Shown piece after piece: positions 16,742 through 25,177 of a stretch of DNA of 64,000 nt. Source of the stretch: CALSPH01 sp041690035 (GTDB lineage Bacteria > Bacteroidota > Bacteroidia > NS11-12g > UBA955); NCBI GenBank assembly GCA_041690035.1, contig JBDNFC010000081.1, positions 1 through 64,000 on the forward strand. Reading direction: 5' to 3'. The position numbers were made by a program, and so were the translations under genes. The number at the start of each line of letters is the position of its first letter. Within the stretch, counting starts at the first letter, position 1. Below the pieces are notes generated by a model, which ran no database searches, was not told the DNA's origin, and worked only from the letters and a program-made list of their open reading frames with translations.

Positions 16742-16749
16742 CAAAGGTA
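16742..16749 (-). promoter_or_regulatory. tig promoter -7 box
   Basis: On the minus strand TACCTTTG is followed by CAGCCCTTAAAAACC. The same CTTTGCAGCCCT string is found at the tRNA (18344) and rpmB (about 45089) promoters in this window. Confidence 0.65.
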
Positions 16750-16885
16750 ATAAAATTTATCTTTTTTATACTACAATTTATGCAAAAAATGATTCGTTAT
16801 TTAATAAACCATTGCACATAAAACAACTTAGGTGAAATACTAAATTTTGGTTAAAAGTTGTGCATTGTTATTTTATGCAGTTTAT

Positions 16886-16893
16886 TATCTTTG
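16886..16893 (+). promoter_or_regulatory. -7 box of the metallo-hydrolase gene
   Basis: TATCTTTG fits the consensus and ends 15 bases before ATG 16909, which favours that start over the more upstream one. Confidence 0.6.
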
Positions 16894-16908
16894 TTATTTA
16901 ATAAAAAC

Positions 16909-18312
16909 ATGGTTAAGTATCAGTCTTTTGGGGCAGCAAAACAAGTAACAGGAAGTATGCATCTCTTAGAGTTTGATGCCAATTATAAAGTATTATTAGA
17001 TTGTGGGCTAGATTATGAACGAAATGAATTTGGTGAAAGTAAAAGCAACCTCACTTTTCCGTTTAACCCAGCAGAAATTGATGTTTTAATCCTATCCCAT
17101 GCACATATAGACCACAGTGGCAATATTCCTAATTTAGTTAGGCAAGGATTTACTGGTAAGATATTTTGTACTAAAGCAACGGCTTTTTTGCTCAATGACT
17201 TATGGAAAGACAGCTTGCAAATTCAATTAAGTGAAAACCGAAAAGAAGGAAACAAAAAAGGTAGGGCAAAATCTGAAATACTTTACAACGAAAGGCATAT
17301 AGCTTTGGCAATAAATCAAATTAATGCCATTAATTATAAAGAAGAAATATTCTTAACACCCGCTATTTCATTTCAATTTGTGCAAGCTGGCCATATAATT
17401 GGTGCAGCATCTATTCGCATTCAAGATATTAAAGGCAATGTTACAATCGGTTTTACGGGTGATTTAGGTAACTACAACACCCAACTTGTGGTAAACCCAA
17501 ATCCAATGCAAGGCTTAGATTATTTAATTAGCGAATCTACTTATGGTGGTAGAGCACATAGTGCAGATTCAGATGCAAAAGCTATGTTAATGAATTACAT
17601 CAATGAAGTTTGTGTTAAAGGCAGAGGCAAATTAGTAATACCTGCATTTTCTATTGGTAGAACCCAAGCAATTATTTATACTTTTCATCAAATATACCGT
17701 GATGGTAATATGCCAGAATGGCTAAAAATATATACAGATAGCCCCCTTGCCATCAAAAGTACCAAGGTTTATGAACACTTTAATATGGAGCTAAACCAAA
17801 ATGCAAAAGATTTTTATTCTAAATATAATGATTTATTTGATTTCCCAAACCTTAAAACAGTTTCTGAACCTGCAGAAAGTGACTATATTAGTCAATCCTA
17901 CGAACCTTGCGTGATTGTATCGGCAGCAGGAATGATGGAAGGAGGAAGGATTCAAAAACACATACGCCACAATGTACAATGGCCAGATAATGCCATTTTA
18001 ATTGCGGGTTATTGTGCAGAAGGTACTATGGGTGCAAGACTTCTTTCAGGGCAAAAAAAAATTACCATCAATAAAAAAGAAAAGCCAGTGCTTGCCAAAA
18101 TATATAGAACAGATGCCTTTAGCGCCCATGCTGATGTAAATGGATTATTAGACTATTATGAAGGCACTAAAATTTCTGCAATCAAAAAGCTTTTTTTAGT
18201 CCATGGTGATGAAGAAAGCATGAAAGCACTTTCTGAGAAAGTGGTAGAAAAATTTAAGGGAGTAGAAGTAATACTGCCAAACAGAGGCGAAATATTTTTA
18301 TTAAATCAATAA
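16909..18312 (+). CDS. MBL-fold/beta-CASP RNA metallo-hydrolase
   Basis: The 467-residue protein combines a metallo-beta-lactamase fold with a beta-CASP insert, as in bacterial and archaeal CPSF-like nucleases. Metal-binding motif HAHIDHSGN, then GHIIGAAS, GDLGNYN, the CASP segments VIPAFSIGRTQ, IVSAAGMMEGGRI and the last histidine region TDAFSAHADVNGL are all present. It is expected to process RNA in the cytosol; the exact target is not known. The start at 16909 begins directly with the conserved VKYQSFGAAKQVTGS; an upstream extension from 16858 overlaps the promoter. Confidence 0.92.
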   Translation: MVKYQSFGAAKQVTGSMHLLEFDANYKVLLDCGLDYERNEFGESKSNLTFPFNPAEIDVLILSHAHIDHSGNIPNLVRQGFTGKIFCTKATAFLLNDLWKDSLQIQLSENRKEGNKKGRAKSEILYNERHIALAINQINAINYKEEIFLTPAISFQFVQAGHIIGAASIRIQDIKGNVTIGFTGDLGNYNTQLVVNPNPMQGLDYLISESTYGGRAHSADSDAKAMLMNYINEVCVKGRGKLVIPAFSIGRTQAIIYTFHQIYRDGNMPEWLKIYTDSPLAIKSTKVYEHFNMELNQNAKDFYSKYNDLFDFPNLKTVSEPAESDYISQSYEPCVIVSAAGMMEGGRIQKHIRHNVQWPDNAILIAGYCAEGTMGARLLSGQKKITINKKEKPVLAKIYRTDAFSAHADVNGLLDYYEGTKISAIKKLFLVHGDEESMKALSEKVVEKFKGVEVILPNRGEIFLLNQ

Positions 18313-18340
18313 TTTAAGTTTTTTAATTGGCAAAAGAAAT

Positions 18341-18399
18341 TATCTTTGCAGCCCTTTTAGCCTAAAAGGGGTACTGCTGCTGAGCAATTAGCAGTAAAT
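18341..18399 (+). promoter_or_regulatory. tRNA promoter and leader with hairpin
   Basis: TATCTTTG (18341-18348) is followed by CAGCCC and a perfect stem, CCCTTTTA (18352-18359) with TAAAAGGG (18363-18370), at the very start of the expected transcript. A second short stem CTGCT/AGCAG precedes the tRNA. Confidence 0.6.
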
Positions 18400-18473
18400 G
18401 GCGAGGTAGCTCAGCTGGCTAGAGCGTGCGACTCATAATCGCAAGGTCGGGAGTTCGAGTCTCCCTCTCGCTA
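18400..18473 (+). tRNA. tRNA with CAT anticodon (elongator Met, or Ile2)
   Basis: A 74-base cloverleaf: acceptor GGCGAGG pairs with TCTCGCT (G-T closing pairs at both ends), D arm GCTCAGCTGGCTAGAGC, anticodon arm TGCGA-CTCATAA-TCGCA with CAT at 18434-18436, and T arm GGGAG-TTCGAGT-CTCCC. The 3' CCA is not encoded. It lacks the three G-C pairs and first-pair mismatch of initiator tRNA. The GCGA/TCGC stem next to CAT is also typical of tRNA-Ile2, whose C34 is changed to lysidine, so Met versus Ile is not settled. Confidence 0.93.
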
Positions 18474-18490
18474 CTTTCAAAAGAAAATTT

Positions 18491-18525
18491 AAGCAAGTTG
18501 ATATAATAACCAACTTGCTTTTTTT
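18491..18525 (+). terminator. Bidirectional intrinsic terminator
   Basis: AAGCAAGTTG (18491-18500) pairs with CAACTTGCTT (18511-18520) around a 10-base loop and is followed by a T-run. It ends the tRNA transcript and lies at the 3' end of the converging glycosyltransferase gene. Confidence 0.85.
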
Positions 18526-19243
18526 ATTTGAGAAAAGCCCTTAATTTTTTAATATTTCGTTGAATAGTAAAATTAAAAAACCTAAACCCACCACTTTTTT
18601 TATTGTCAATAAGCGATGGCATTTCACCGCTCAAACTTGCCTGACAAGCTACAGCAGGCTGGCACCAAAAACCATTTATAAGTTTATTTTTCAAGCAATT
18701 GCTCAAAAACCAATCTACTGTGGTTCCTATTTTAACTGTTTCTGCTTCTTTGCTAAGTAATATTGCCGTTTCTCTGCTAATTAAATATGCCCCTAGAAAC
18801 CTAACCTCCGATCTGCGGTATAAAAATGTATTAAATTTGCGCTCACTTCTTGGCACATATCTTGGCAAACTGTCTTCTAAAGATATTAAATAATTACAGT
18901 AATTATTTTGCTCAATTTCTATTACAATATTTGAAATCATTGTATTAAAATTTTTATAAAATTTAATATCATCTTCTATAATTAGGTGATGCGTTTGTGC
19001 TGATTCACTAATTGCTTGCCAAGCTAATAAATGTTTGTACGCACAACTTACAAATGGACTTTTTTTAGCCATTTTACCTATAAAGTATTTTTGCAGAACA
19101 GTTGCAGATAAGTCTGAAATATTGCCCTTTTCTATAAATTGCCAGTCAAACTGAGAATACTTTTCTATCAAAGTTTCCATGCGTTCCCTGCGCGCAATTG
19201 CCCCTTTTACGTGAATAATAAATGCAGGTATTTTGGTTTTCAA
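18524..19243 (-). CDS. Glycosyltransferase family 25 protein
   Basis: The 239-residue cytosolic protein opens with the GT25 strand PAFIIHVKGAIARRERM and carries GCAYKHLLAW-like SCAYKHLLAWQAI and the acidic LIIEDDIKFY (nucleotide-sugar/metal site). These are the hallmarks of LPS-type beta-galactosyltransferases. The C-terminus is basic (RNIKKLRAFLK), as in membrane-associated glycosyltransferases. Sugar and acceptor unknown. It stands alone between a tRNA and an ABC permease gene. Confidence 0.85.
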   Translation of the reverse strand: MKTKIPAFIIHVKGAIARRERMETLIEKYSQFDWQFIEKGNISDLSATVLQKYFIGKMAKKSPFVSCAYKHLLAWQAISESAQTHHLIIEDDIKFYKNFNTMISNIVIEIEQNNYCNYLISLEDSLPRYVPRSERKFNTFLYRRSEVRFLGAYLISRETAILLSKEAETVKIGTTVDWFLSNCLKNKLINGFWCQPAVACQASLSGEMPSLIDNKKSGGFRFFNFTIQRNIKKLRAFLK

Positions 19244-19324
19244 AACAGTTGCAAAGATACGCTATTGTGCCATAAATCTATCTTATTACTGGCATTTTAA
19301 ATTCTGCTTTTCATTTTTAGATAC

Positions 19325-19537
19325 CTAATAATGAACTAAATACATACCTGGCCCTAAATATTTTGCGTCCACAAACAGCAATTTTTTATTGTTTAACACA
19401 ATAAGTCCATTCACTTTTTTGCCAGTGGCATCATACAATACTATTTTTTTTACTGCAGATTTTGAAGCCCTTCCCAATAAAAACCATAGCTTGTGAGTTT
19501 GGGTAAAGTTTGAAAACTTGTTTATCTTTAATTTCAT
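19325..19537 (-). pseudogene. Remnant of a T9SS C-terminal sorting domain
   Basis: A 70-codon frame encodes KIVLYDATGKKVNG, LLFVDAKYLGPGMYLVHY and then stops. This matches the middle of a type A T9SS sorting domain but lacks any cargo domain upstream and the last strand (usually ending K-I/V) downstream. The preceding KLWFL segment lacks the usual PNP motif. It is most simply the worn tail of a deleted or frameshifted secreted-protein gene. A small intact orphan is less likely. Confidence 0.45.
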
Positions 19538-19677
19538 TTATTGCAGTGTTGCCATTTTTTTATAATTAATAAAATTTATTGTTATTAACCTAATTAAAAA
19601 ATATGATATTTAATTGAACCCTTGTTTTTATCGAATAAAAAAAAAAAAATACAATTTTTAAACGTGTTTTGTGTTAA

Positions 19678-20943
19678 ATGTTAAAATACCAACTTGCATA
19701 TATAAAAATGGCATTTGATGCAATATGGCAGCATAAGCTGCGCTCTTTTCTATCAGTGTTGGGTGTTACTATAGGTATATTTTGCATAATCATGGTTTTT
19801 ACAGCAGTAAATAGTTTAGAAAAACATGTCAAAAGCAGCGTAGAAAGTTTAGGGACTGATGTACTTTTTATCCAAAAATGGCCTTGGACATTTGGGAGCA
19901 ATTATCCATGGTGGAATTACGTAAAAAGACCTGTGCCTAGTTATTTAGATTTTCAGTTTTTAAAAACTCAATTAGGCGAAAATCTTGCAGTAGCAAGTAC
20001 CTTTTTTGCCCAAGTAAATGGCGGAATAATATCAAATGGCAATGATGTGATAGAAGATGTGCAAAGCCTAGGCATAACCCATCAGTATCAATTGGTTCAA
20101 GAAATTAACATAACCGATGGCAGATATTTTACTGATTATGAGAGTGATATTGGCATTAATGTGGCGATAATTGGCGATAATTTGCGATCAAAACTATCTT
20201 TAAATAATAACGACCTTGGCAAAGAAATTAACATCAATAAAAGACCCGTAAAAATTATAGGATACTTAAAAAAACAAGGTGAAAATTTACTAGGCAAGAA
20301 CAATGATAATTTAATTTTTATGCCTTTTAATTATCTAAACAAGTTTAATAATCTTTCAGATGAAAGCGCTAACCCAAGCATTATGGTAAAGATTAATACC
20401 AATATCCCGCTAGATGAAGCTAAGGTAGAATTAATTGGCAATATGCGTACAGTGCGAAAAATAAAATTAAAAAACGAAGATAATTTTGCGATTAACCAAA
20501 TATCAATGCTCACAGAAAATTTAGGAGTATTGTTTGCAGGTATAAATATAGCAGGTTTAATGATTGGTATTTTTTCAGTTCTTGTGGGTGGTTTTGGTGT
20601 AGCAAATATTATGTTTGTTTCTGTAAAAGAGCGTACCCATTTAATTGGTATTCAAAAAGCATTGGGAGCAAAAGCAAATTTTATTAAAATGCAATTTTTA
20701 TCTGAGGCAGTTTTTCTTTGCCTCTTAGGCGGTATTATTGGCATGCTGTTAGTTTATCTTATTTGCCTCTTAGGCAATTTTGCGCTTAGTTTTTCGGACA
20801 ACACTTTTAGATTGTCTATAGATTTTAGTACAGTCTTTTTCGGGTTAATATTTTCTATTTCTATTGGTATATTAGCAGGATATTTTCCTGCAAACAGTGG
20901 CGCAAAAATGCAACCAGTAGATGCGATGCGTTCTGGCAATTAA
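19678..20943 (+). CDS. ABC transporter permease, MacB/FtsX type
   Basis: The 421-residue inner-membrane protein has one N-terminal helix (about 20-42, in SFLSVLGVTIGIFCIIMVF), a large periplasmic MacB-like core (about 50-270) and three C-terminal helices (about 285-310, 340-365, 385-410) in the FtsX layout, including the VKERTHLIGIQKALGAK coupling motif. Such permeases pair with a MacB-like ATPase for export or mechanotransmission. No ATPase or membrane-fusion gene is adjacent. The start ATG directly follows GTGTTAA. Confidence 0.9.
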   Translation: MLKYQLAYIKMAFDAIWQHKLRSFLSVLGVTIGIFCIIMVFTAVNSLEKHVKSSVESLGTDVLFIQKWPWTFGSNYPWWNYVKRPVPSYLDFQFLKTQLGENLAVASTFFAQVNGGIISNGNDVIEDVQSLGITHQYQLVQEINITDGRYFTDYESDIGINVAIIGDNLRSKLSLNNNDLGKEININKRPVKIIGYLKKQGENLLGKNNDNLIFMPFNYLNKFNNLSDESANPSIMVKINTNIPLDEAKVELIGNMRTVRKIKLKNEDNFAINQISMLTENLGVLFAGINIAGLMIGIFSVLVGGFGVANIMFVSVKERTHLIGIQKALGAKANFIKMQFLSEAVFLCLLGGIIGMLLVYLICLLGNFALSFSDNTFRLSIDFSTVFFGLIFSISIGILAGYFPANSGAKMQPVDAMRSGN

Positions 20944-21016
20944 AAAAAGCTCATAATATTTTGCTTTAATCCAAAATCTGCATTATAGTTCGTTACAGAA
21001 TTTAAGTTTAAAACAA

Positions 21017-21045
21017 AAAAGCCAAGCAATTCTTGCTTGGCTTTT
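21017..21045 (-). terminator. Terminator of the thrS-infC-rpmI-rplT operon
   Basis: AAAAGCCAAGCAA and its exact complement TTGCTTGGCTTTT surround a 3-base loop. On the minus strand the stem ends in six T, 20 bases beyond the rplT stop. Confidence 0.88.
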
Positions 21046-21065
21046 CCTAAAATTATAATTCGTTT

Positions 21066-21524
21066 CTATTTGCTGGTTTCTACCTTTTCTTCAACAGGTA
21101 CTGATGTTTCAGTGATAGTTTCCGCTTTTGGTGTTTTCACAGTTTTTTCTGATTTCGCTTTTGGTGTTTCCTTCTTAGCACTTGCAACTTGTTTTACAAT
21201 TGCAGCAAAAGTTTCTGGTTCATTCATCGCTAAATCAGCCAATACTTTTCTGTTCAAGTCTACATTAGCATGCTTACATTTGCCAATAAACTCACTGTAA
21301 CTCATGCCTACTTCGCGCACTGCCGCATTAATTCTTTGTATCCACAAAGCCCTAAATAAGCGCTTTTTGGTTTTTCTGTCTCTGTATGCATATTGCTGAC
21401 CTTTCTCATAGGTGTTTTTTGCAATAGTGTACACATTCTTTCTTGATCCCCAATAACCTTTGGTTTTCTTTAATAATTTTTTTCTTCGCGCTCTTGACGC
21501 TACTTTGTTTACTGATCTTGGCAT
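21066..21524 (-). CDS. rplT: 50S ribosomal protein L20 with C-terminal extension
   Basis: The first ~116 residues are a standard L20 (PRSVNKVASRARRKK, GYWGSRKNVYTIAK, LWIQRINAAVRE, NRKVLADLA), an early 23S rRNA-binding assembly protein. About 36 further residues (117-152) form a low-complexity tail rich in Lys, Glu, Thr and Pro. Most L20 proteins stop near residue 118. It is the last gene of the thrS-infC-rpmI-rplT operon and is followed by a terminator. The tail changes from basic to acidic and is probably disordered. Confidence 0.97.
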   Translation of the reverse strand: MPRSVNKVASRARRKKLLKKTKGYWGSRKNVYTIAKNTYEKGQQYAYRDRKTKKRLFRALWIQRINAAVREVGMSYSEFIGKCKHANVDLNRKVLADLAMNEPETFAAIVKQVASAKKETPKAKSEKTVKTPKAETITETSVPVEEKVETSK

Positions 21525-21608
21525 TTTTTTATTATTTTAATTTTTGCCCTAGGCGTAATGCATTTTGTCATTATCTTATTGCCTTTGGCAGGGTTAGTCG
21601 TTTGATAT

Positions 21609-21809
21609 TTATTTTCCGATTGTAAGCATAAATTTAACATTAGACAAATCGCGTGTATGAACTAATCCCGATTGTCCTAATCTACGCTTTTGCTTTGTTC
21701 CTTTTTTTGTAAGGATGTGTCTTTTAAAAGCTTTACTTCTCTTAATTTTTCCAGTTCCAGTCAAGCTAAATCTTTTTTTTGCACTGGAGTTTGTCTTCAT
21801 TTTAGGCAT
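21609..21809 (-). CDS. rpmI: 50S ribosomal protein L35
   Basis: The 66-residue protein starts PKMKTNSSAKKRFSLTGTGK and has the highly basic KRHILTKKGTKQKRRL core of L35. It lies between infC and rplT in the usual order. A gap of 84 bases separates it from rplT. Confidence 0.97.
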   Translation of the reverse strand: MPKMKTNSSAKKRFSLTGTGKIKRSKAFKRHILTKKGTKQKRRLGQSGLVHTRDLSNVKFMLTIGK

Positions 21810-21838
21810 AATGTATATTTCTTTATTTATTTTTTCTA

Positions 21839-22393
21839 TTATTTCTTTATTTTTGTTGGAGCAAGAACCATAATCATTTTGTTTTTTTCATTCTCGGGCA
21901 AACTTTCTACTTTTGCAACACCCTCTTCTGTTAATTTTTCTGCAAATTTCAACAAAAGAATCTCTCCCCTATCTCTGTAAATATTTGCCCTACCTTTAAA
22001 AAACACAAAGCAACGCACTTTAGCTCCTTCTTGCAAAAACTTTCTGGCATGATTCATTTTAAAATCTACATCATGTTCGCTTGTGTTAGGTCCAAATCTA
22101 ATTTCCTTGGTTTCATTATTAATCTGATTAGCTTTAATTTCTTTCGCCTTTTTCTTTTGCTCATAAAGAAACTTTTTGTAGTCCATTATTTTGCAAACAG
22201 GTGGCTCTGCATTTGGACTAATTTCTACTAAATCTAAACCTTTAGCAAAAGCCATCTCTATCCCTTTGGCTGTTTCTAAAATATCATTTACCTCAGAACC
22301 AACAATTCGGATGTGTGTTGCAGTTATTCTTTCATTAATTTTGTGTGGATCTTCTTGCCTTCTAGATCTTATATATGGTTTCTTTTTATTCAA
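21839..22393 (-). CDS. infC: Translation initiation factor IF-3, TTG start
   Basis: The 184-residue factor has the N-domain (HKINERITATHIRIVG, GLDLVEISPNAEPPVCKIMDYKKF), a linker KKKAKEIKANQ and the C-domain (EIRFGPNTSEHDVDFK, KVRCFVFFKGR). It binds the 30S subunit and enforces start-codon choice. The only possible start is TTG at 22393: an in-frame stop lies five codons upstream and the thrS stop is four bases before it. A weak start codon is the known basis of IF-3 self-control in enterobacteria (there AUU), so the same logic may hold here. Confidence 0.96.
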   Translation of the reverse strand: MNKKKPYIRSRRQEDPHKINERITATHIRIVGSEVNDILETAKGIEMAFAKGLDLVEISPNAEPPVCKIMDYKKFLYEQKKKAKEIKANQINNETKEIRFGPNTSEHDVDFKMNHARKFLQEGAKVRCFVFFKGRANIYRDRGEILLLKFAEKLTEEGVAKVESLPENEKNKMIMVLAPTKIKK

Positions 22394-22397
22394 AAAA

Positions 22398-24326
22398 TTA
22401 GTTTTTTATGATTTCTTCTATGTGTTTTGCAAATGCTGTTATTTCCATTGCTCCTAAATCTTCGCCTCCGTGCTTTCTTATACTAATTGTGCTACTTTCC
22501 AACTCTTTATCACCTACAATAATCATGTAAGGAATTTTGGAAATTTCAGCATCCCGTATCTTTTTGCCCGTCTTCTCAGACCTGTCATCAATGAGGGCGC
22601 GAATATCGTATTTTTTTAGCAAATTTAAAACATTTTCTGCATATTCGTTATGTTTATCGCTAATTGGTAGTAAAATAGCCTGTGTAGGTGTTAGCCATAA
22701 AGGAAAATTGCCTCCTGTATGCTCTATTAATACTGCAACAAATCTTTCCATACTGCCAAAAGGCGCTCTGTGAATCATCACTGGACGATGTTTTTGATTA
22801 TCAGCTCCTATGTATTCCAATTCAAATCGCTCTGGTAAATTATAATCTACTTGAATAGTTCCTAATTGCCAACTTCTTCCTATTGCATCTTTTACCATAA
22901 AATCTAATTTGGGACCATAAAAAGCAGCCTCATCATAGGCTATAATAGTTTTTAATCCCTTTTCTTCTGTTGCTTCTATAATAGCAGATTCTGCCTTTTC
23001 CCAATTTTCTTCTGTGCCAATATATTTACTATAATCCTCTTGATTTCTTAATGAAATTTGAGCTGTAAAATCCTCGAAACCCAAATTTTTAAATACATGC
23101 AATACCAAATCTATTACTTTAATAAACTCGCTCTTTACTTGATCTGGTCTACAAAATAAATGTGCGTCATCTTGTGTAAATCCTCTTACTCTTGTTAACC
23201 CATGCAACTCTCCGCTTTGTTCATACCGATATACTGTGCCAAATTCTGCTAATCTAATAGGTAAATCTTTGTAACTGCGCTGTTTAGTTTTGTAAATTTC
23301 ACAATGATGAGGACAATTCATTGGCTTTAGGTAAAATTCCTCATCTGGATGCGGGGTTAATATCGGTTTAAATGAATCTGCCCCATATTTATCATAATGA
23401 CCACTTGTTATATACAAATTTTTATGACCTATGTGTGGCGTATAAACTTGCTCATAACCCGCCTCCATTTGTGATGTCTTTAAAAACTGTTCTAAACGAT
23501 CTCTGAGTGCTGCACCTCTAGGCAGCCACAATGGCAGCCCTGCTCCCACTTTTTCGCTAAAAGCAAAAAGCTCTAATTCTTTACCTATTTTTCTATGATC
23601 GCGTTTTTTAGCTTCTTCTAAAAGAACTGTATATTCGTCTAACTCAGATTTTTTTGGAAAAGTAATGCCATAAATACGGGTGAGTTGCTTATTTTTCTCA
23701 TCACCACGCCAATATGCTCCTGCGGTGGAAGTTAGCTTGACAGCCTTTATTGAAGAAGTGCCCGGAATATGAGGCCCTTTGCATAAATCAACAAAATTAC
23801 CTTGTGAGTAAAAAGTAATATCACCATCATGCAAAGAGGTTAGTAATTCTAACTTATATGGATCTTGCTTTTCTTTAAAAAAGGCAATTGCATCTGCCTT
23901 TGAAACTTGTTTTCTTACAAATTGGCTATTATTTTTTGCCAGTTCTATCATTTTTTGCTCTACTTTTGCAAATTCTACCGGACTAAAATGATGTTCGCCA
24001 AAATCTATATCATAATAAAAACCCTGCGCTATAGCCGGACCAATACCCAATTTTATTCCTGGATAAAGTGCCTCTAATGCCTCCGCTAATAAATGTGCGC
24101 TAGAATGCCAATAAGTTTGTTTTCCCTCATCATCATTCCATGTTAGCAAAGTTACTCGATCATTACTTTCTAAAACTGTACTGGCATCTACTACCTGACC
24201 ATTAATCTTTGCAGCAAGCACATTTCTAGCCAAACCTTCGCTAATATTTTTTGCTAAATCCATTGCAGTGCTTCCAAAAGGAATGCTCTTTTGAGATTTA
24301 TCAGGTAGAATTATCGTTATCATCAC
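22398..24326 (-). CDS. thrS: Threonine--tRNA ligase
   Basis: Class II synthetase of 642 residues, the usual length. Domain order: TGS (3-62), editing domain with HSSAHLLAEAL and the SCH-like region, catalytic core with motif 2 RLAEFGTVYRYEQSGELHGL, the zinc-binding Cys in MNCPHHCEIY, motif 3 APFGSMERFVAVLIEH, and the C-terminal anticodon-binding domain (LLPISDKHNEYA). First gene of the operon with infC, rpmI and rplT. It diverges from alkD across 86 bases. Confidence 0.98.
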   Translation of the reverse strand: MMITIILPDKSQKSIPFGSTAMDLAKNISEGLARNVLAAKINGQVVDASTVLESNDRVTLLTWNDDEGKQTYWHSSAHLLAEALEALYPGIKLGIGPAIAQGFYYDIDFGEHHFSPVEFAKVEQKMIELAKNNSQFVRKQVSKADAIAFFKEKQDPYKLELLTSLHDGDITFYSQGNFVDLCKGPHIPGTSSIKAVKLTSTAGAYWRGDEKNKQLTRIYGITFPKKSELDEYTVLLEEAKKRDHRKIGKELELFAFSEKVGAGLPLWLPRGAALRDRLEQFLKTSQMEAGYEQVYTPHIGHKNLYITSGHYDKYGADSFKPILTPHPDEEFYLKPMNCPHHCEIYKTKQRSYKDLPIRLAEFGTVYRYEQSGELHGLTRVRGFTQDDAHLFCRPDQVKSEFIKVIDLVLHVFKNLGFEDFTAQISLRNQEDYSKYIGTEENWEKAESAIIEATEEKGLKTIIAYDEAAFYGPKLDFMVKDAIGRSWQLGTIQVDYNLPERFELEYIGADNQKHRPVMIHRAPFGSMERFVAVLIEHTGGNFPLWLTPTQAILLPISDKHNEYAENVLNLLKKYDIRALIDDRSEKTGKKIRDAEISKIPYMIIVGDKELESSTISIRKHGGEDLGAMEITAFAKHIEEIIKN

Positions 24327-24372
24327 AATTTAAAAAAAATAAGAGTGCGAAATTAAGAATAATGCACGTTAT

Positions 24373-24405
24373 TTTGTCTTTTTAATTAACAAAAATATAA
24401 ATTTG
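24373..24405 (+). promoter_or_regulatory. alkD promoter, near-leaderless
   Basis: TTTG (24373-24376), 21 bases, then TAAATTTG (24398-24405): a full Bacteroidota consensus. It ends only seven bases before ATG 24413, so transcription would begin at the start codon. Confidence 0.7.
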
Positions 24406-24412
24406 CATAATT

Positions 24413-25090
24413 ATGCAACAACCCATCCATAAATTTGCAGCTATAATCTATGATGCATTCGCAAAAAAAAGAAATATTATTTATGCAGAACAGATGCAAA
24501 AATACATGAGAAATCAATTTATATTTTTCGGAATTAAAACAGAAGAGAGAAGAAATTTACTGCAGCTTATAATTAAAAAAAACACCTTCCCAGATTATAA
24601 AGATTACTTAGAATTAGCAAATTTATTGCTTGAATATGATGAAAGAGAAATGAATTACGCAGTCATAGATTTAGCAACAAATTATAAAAAAGTATGGGAT
24701 AATCAAATGCTGAAATTGCAAAACATTATAGCTTACAAAAAGCCTTGGTGGGACACCGTAGATGCCTCTAATAGTTTTATTTTTAAGCCATTTTATAAAC
24801 AAAATAAAAATGCCCTAGAACAATTAGTATTATGGAATAATTCAGAAAACATTTGGATTGTTAGACTCAGCATTATTGGGCAATTGGGTCAAAAACAAAA
24901 AACTGATGTAGCATTATTGAGTAATAATATATTGAAACATAATGGCAGCAATGAATTTTTTATTCAAAAAGCAATCGGTTGGGCACTTAGAGACTATGCT
25001 AGCTATGACCCTCATTGGGTAAAAAACTTTGCAAACAATTATGAATTAAAACCCCTAAGCAAGCGTGAAGCTTTAAGAAAAATTAAATAA
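24413..25090 (+). CDS. AlkD-type DNA alkylation repair glycosylase
   Basis: The 225-residue all-helical HEAT-like protein belongs to the AlkD/AlkC family, which removes bulky or positively charged alkylated bases without flipping them. Seen: FFGIKTEERR, the YDEREMNYAVIDLA helix, KPWWDTVDASNSF with the conserved Trp and Asp of the active-site cleft, and a final KAIGWALRDYASYDPHWV motif. It stands on its own promoter, divergent from thrS. Confidence 0.92.
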   Translation: MQQPIHKFAAIIYDAFAKKRNIIYAEQMQKYMRNQFIFFGIKTEERRNLLQLIIKKNTFPDYKDYLELANLLLEYDEREMNYAVIDLATNYKKVWDNQMLKLQNIIAYKKPWWDTVDASNSFIFKPFYKQNKNALEQLVLWNNSENIWIVRLSIIGQLGQKQKTDVALLSNNILKHNGSNEFFIQKAIGWALRDYASYDPHWVKNFANNYELKPLSKREALRKIK

Positions 25091-25120
25091 GCATGGATTT
25101 GGTTAAAAAAACAAACCACA

Positions 25121-25155
25121 TTTGCAATGATTAAATAAATCTTTAATTACCTTTG
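25121..25155 (+). promoter_or_regulatory. queD promoter
   Basis: TTTG (25121-25124), a 23-base spacer, then TACCTTTG (25148-25155). The GTG start follows 22 bases later. Confidence 0.6.
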
Positions 25156-25177
25156 CCGCAATATTCAACCCTATTCT

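Noticed and set aside
16715..16744. Upstream TTG start for trigger factor
   Set aside because: The TTG lies in the TACCTTTG promoter box; GTG 16714 matches the family N-terminus.
20754..20939. Minus-strand frame within the ABC permease gene
   Set aside because: A shadow of the permease coding sequence with no independent support.
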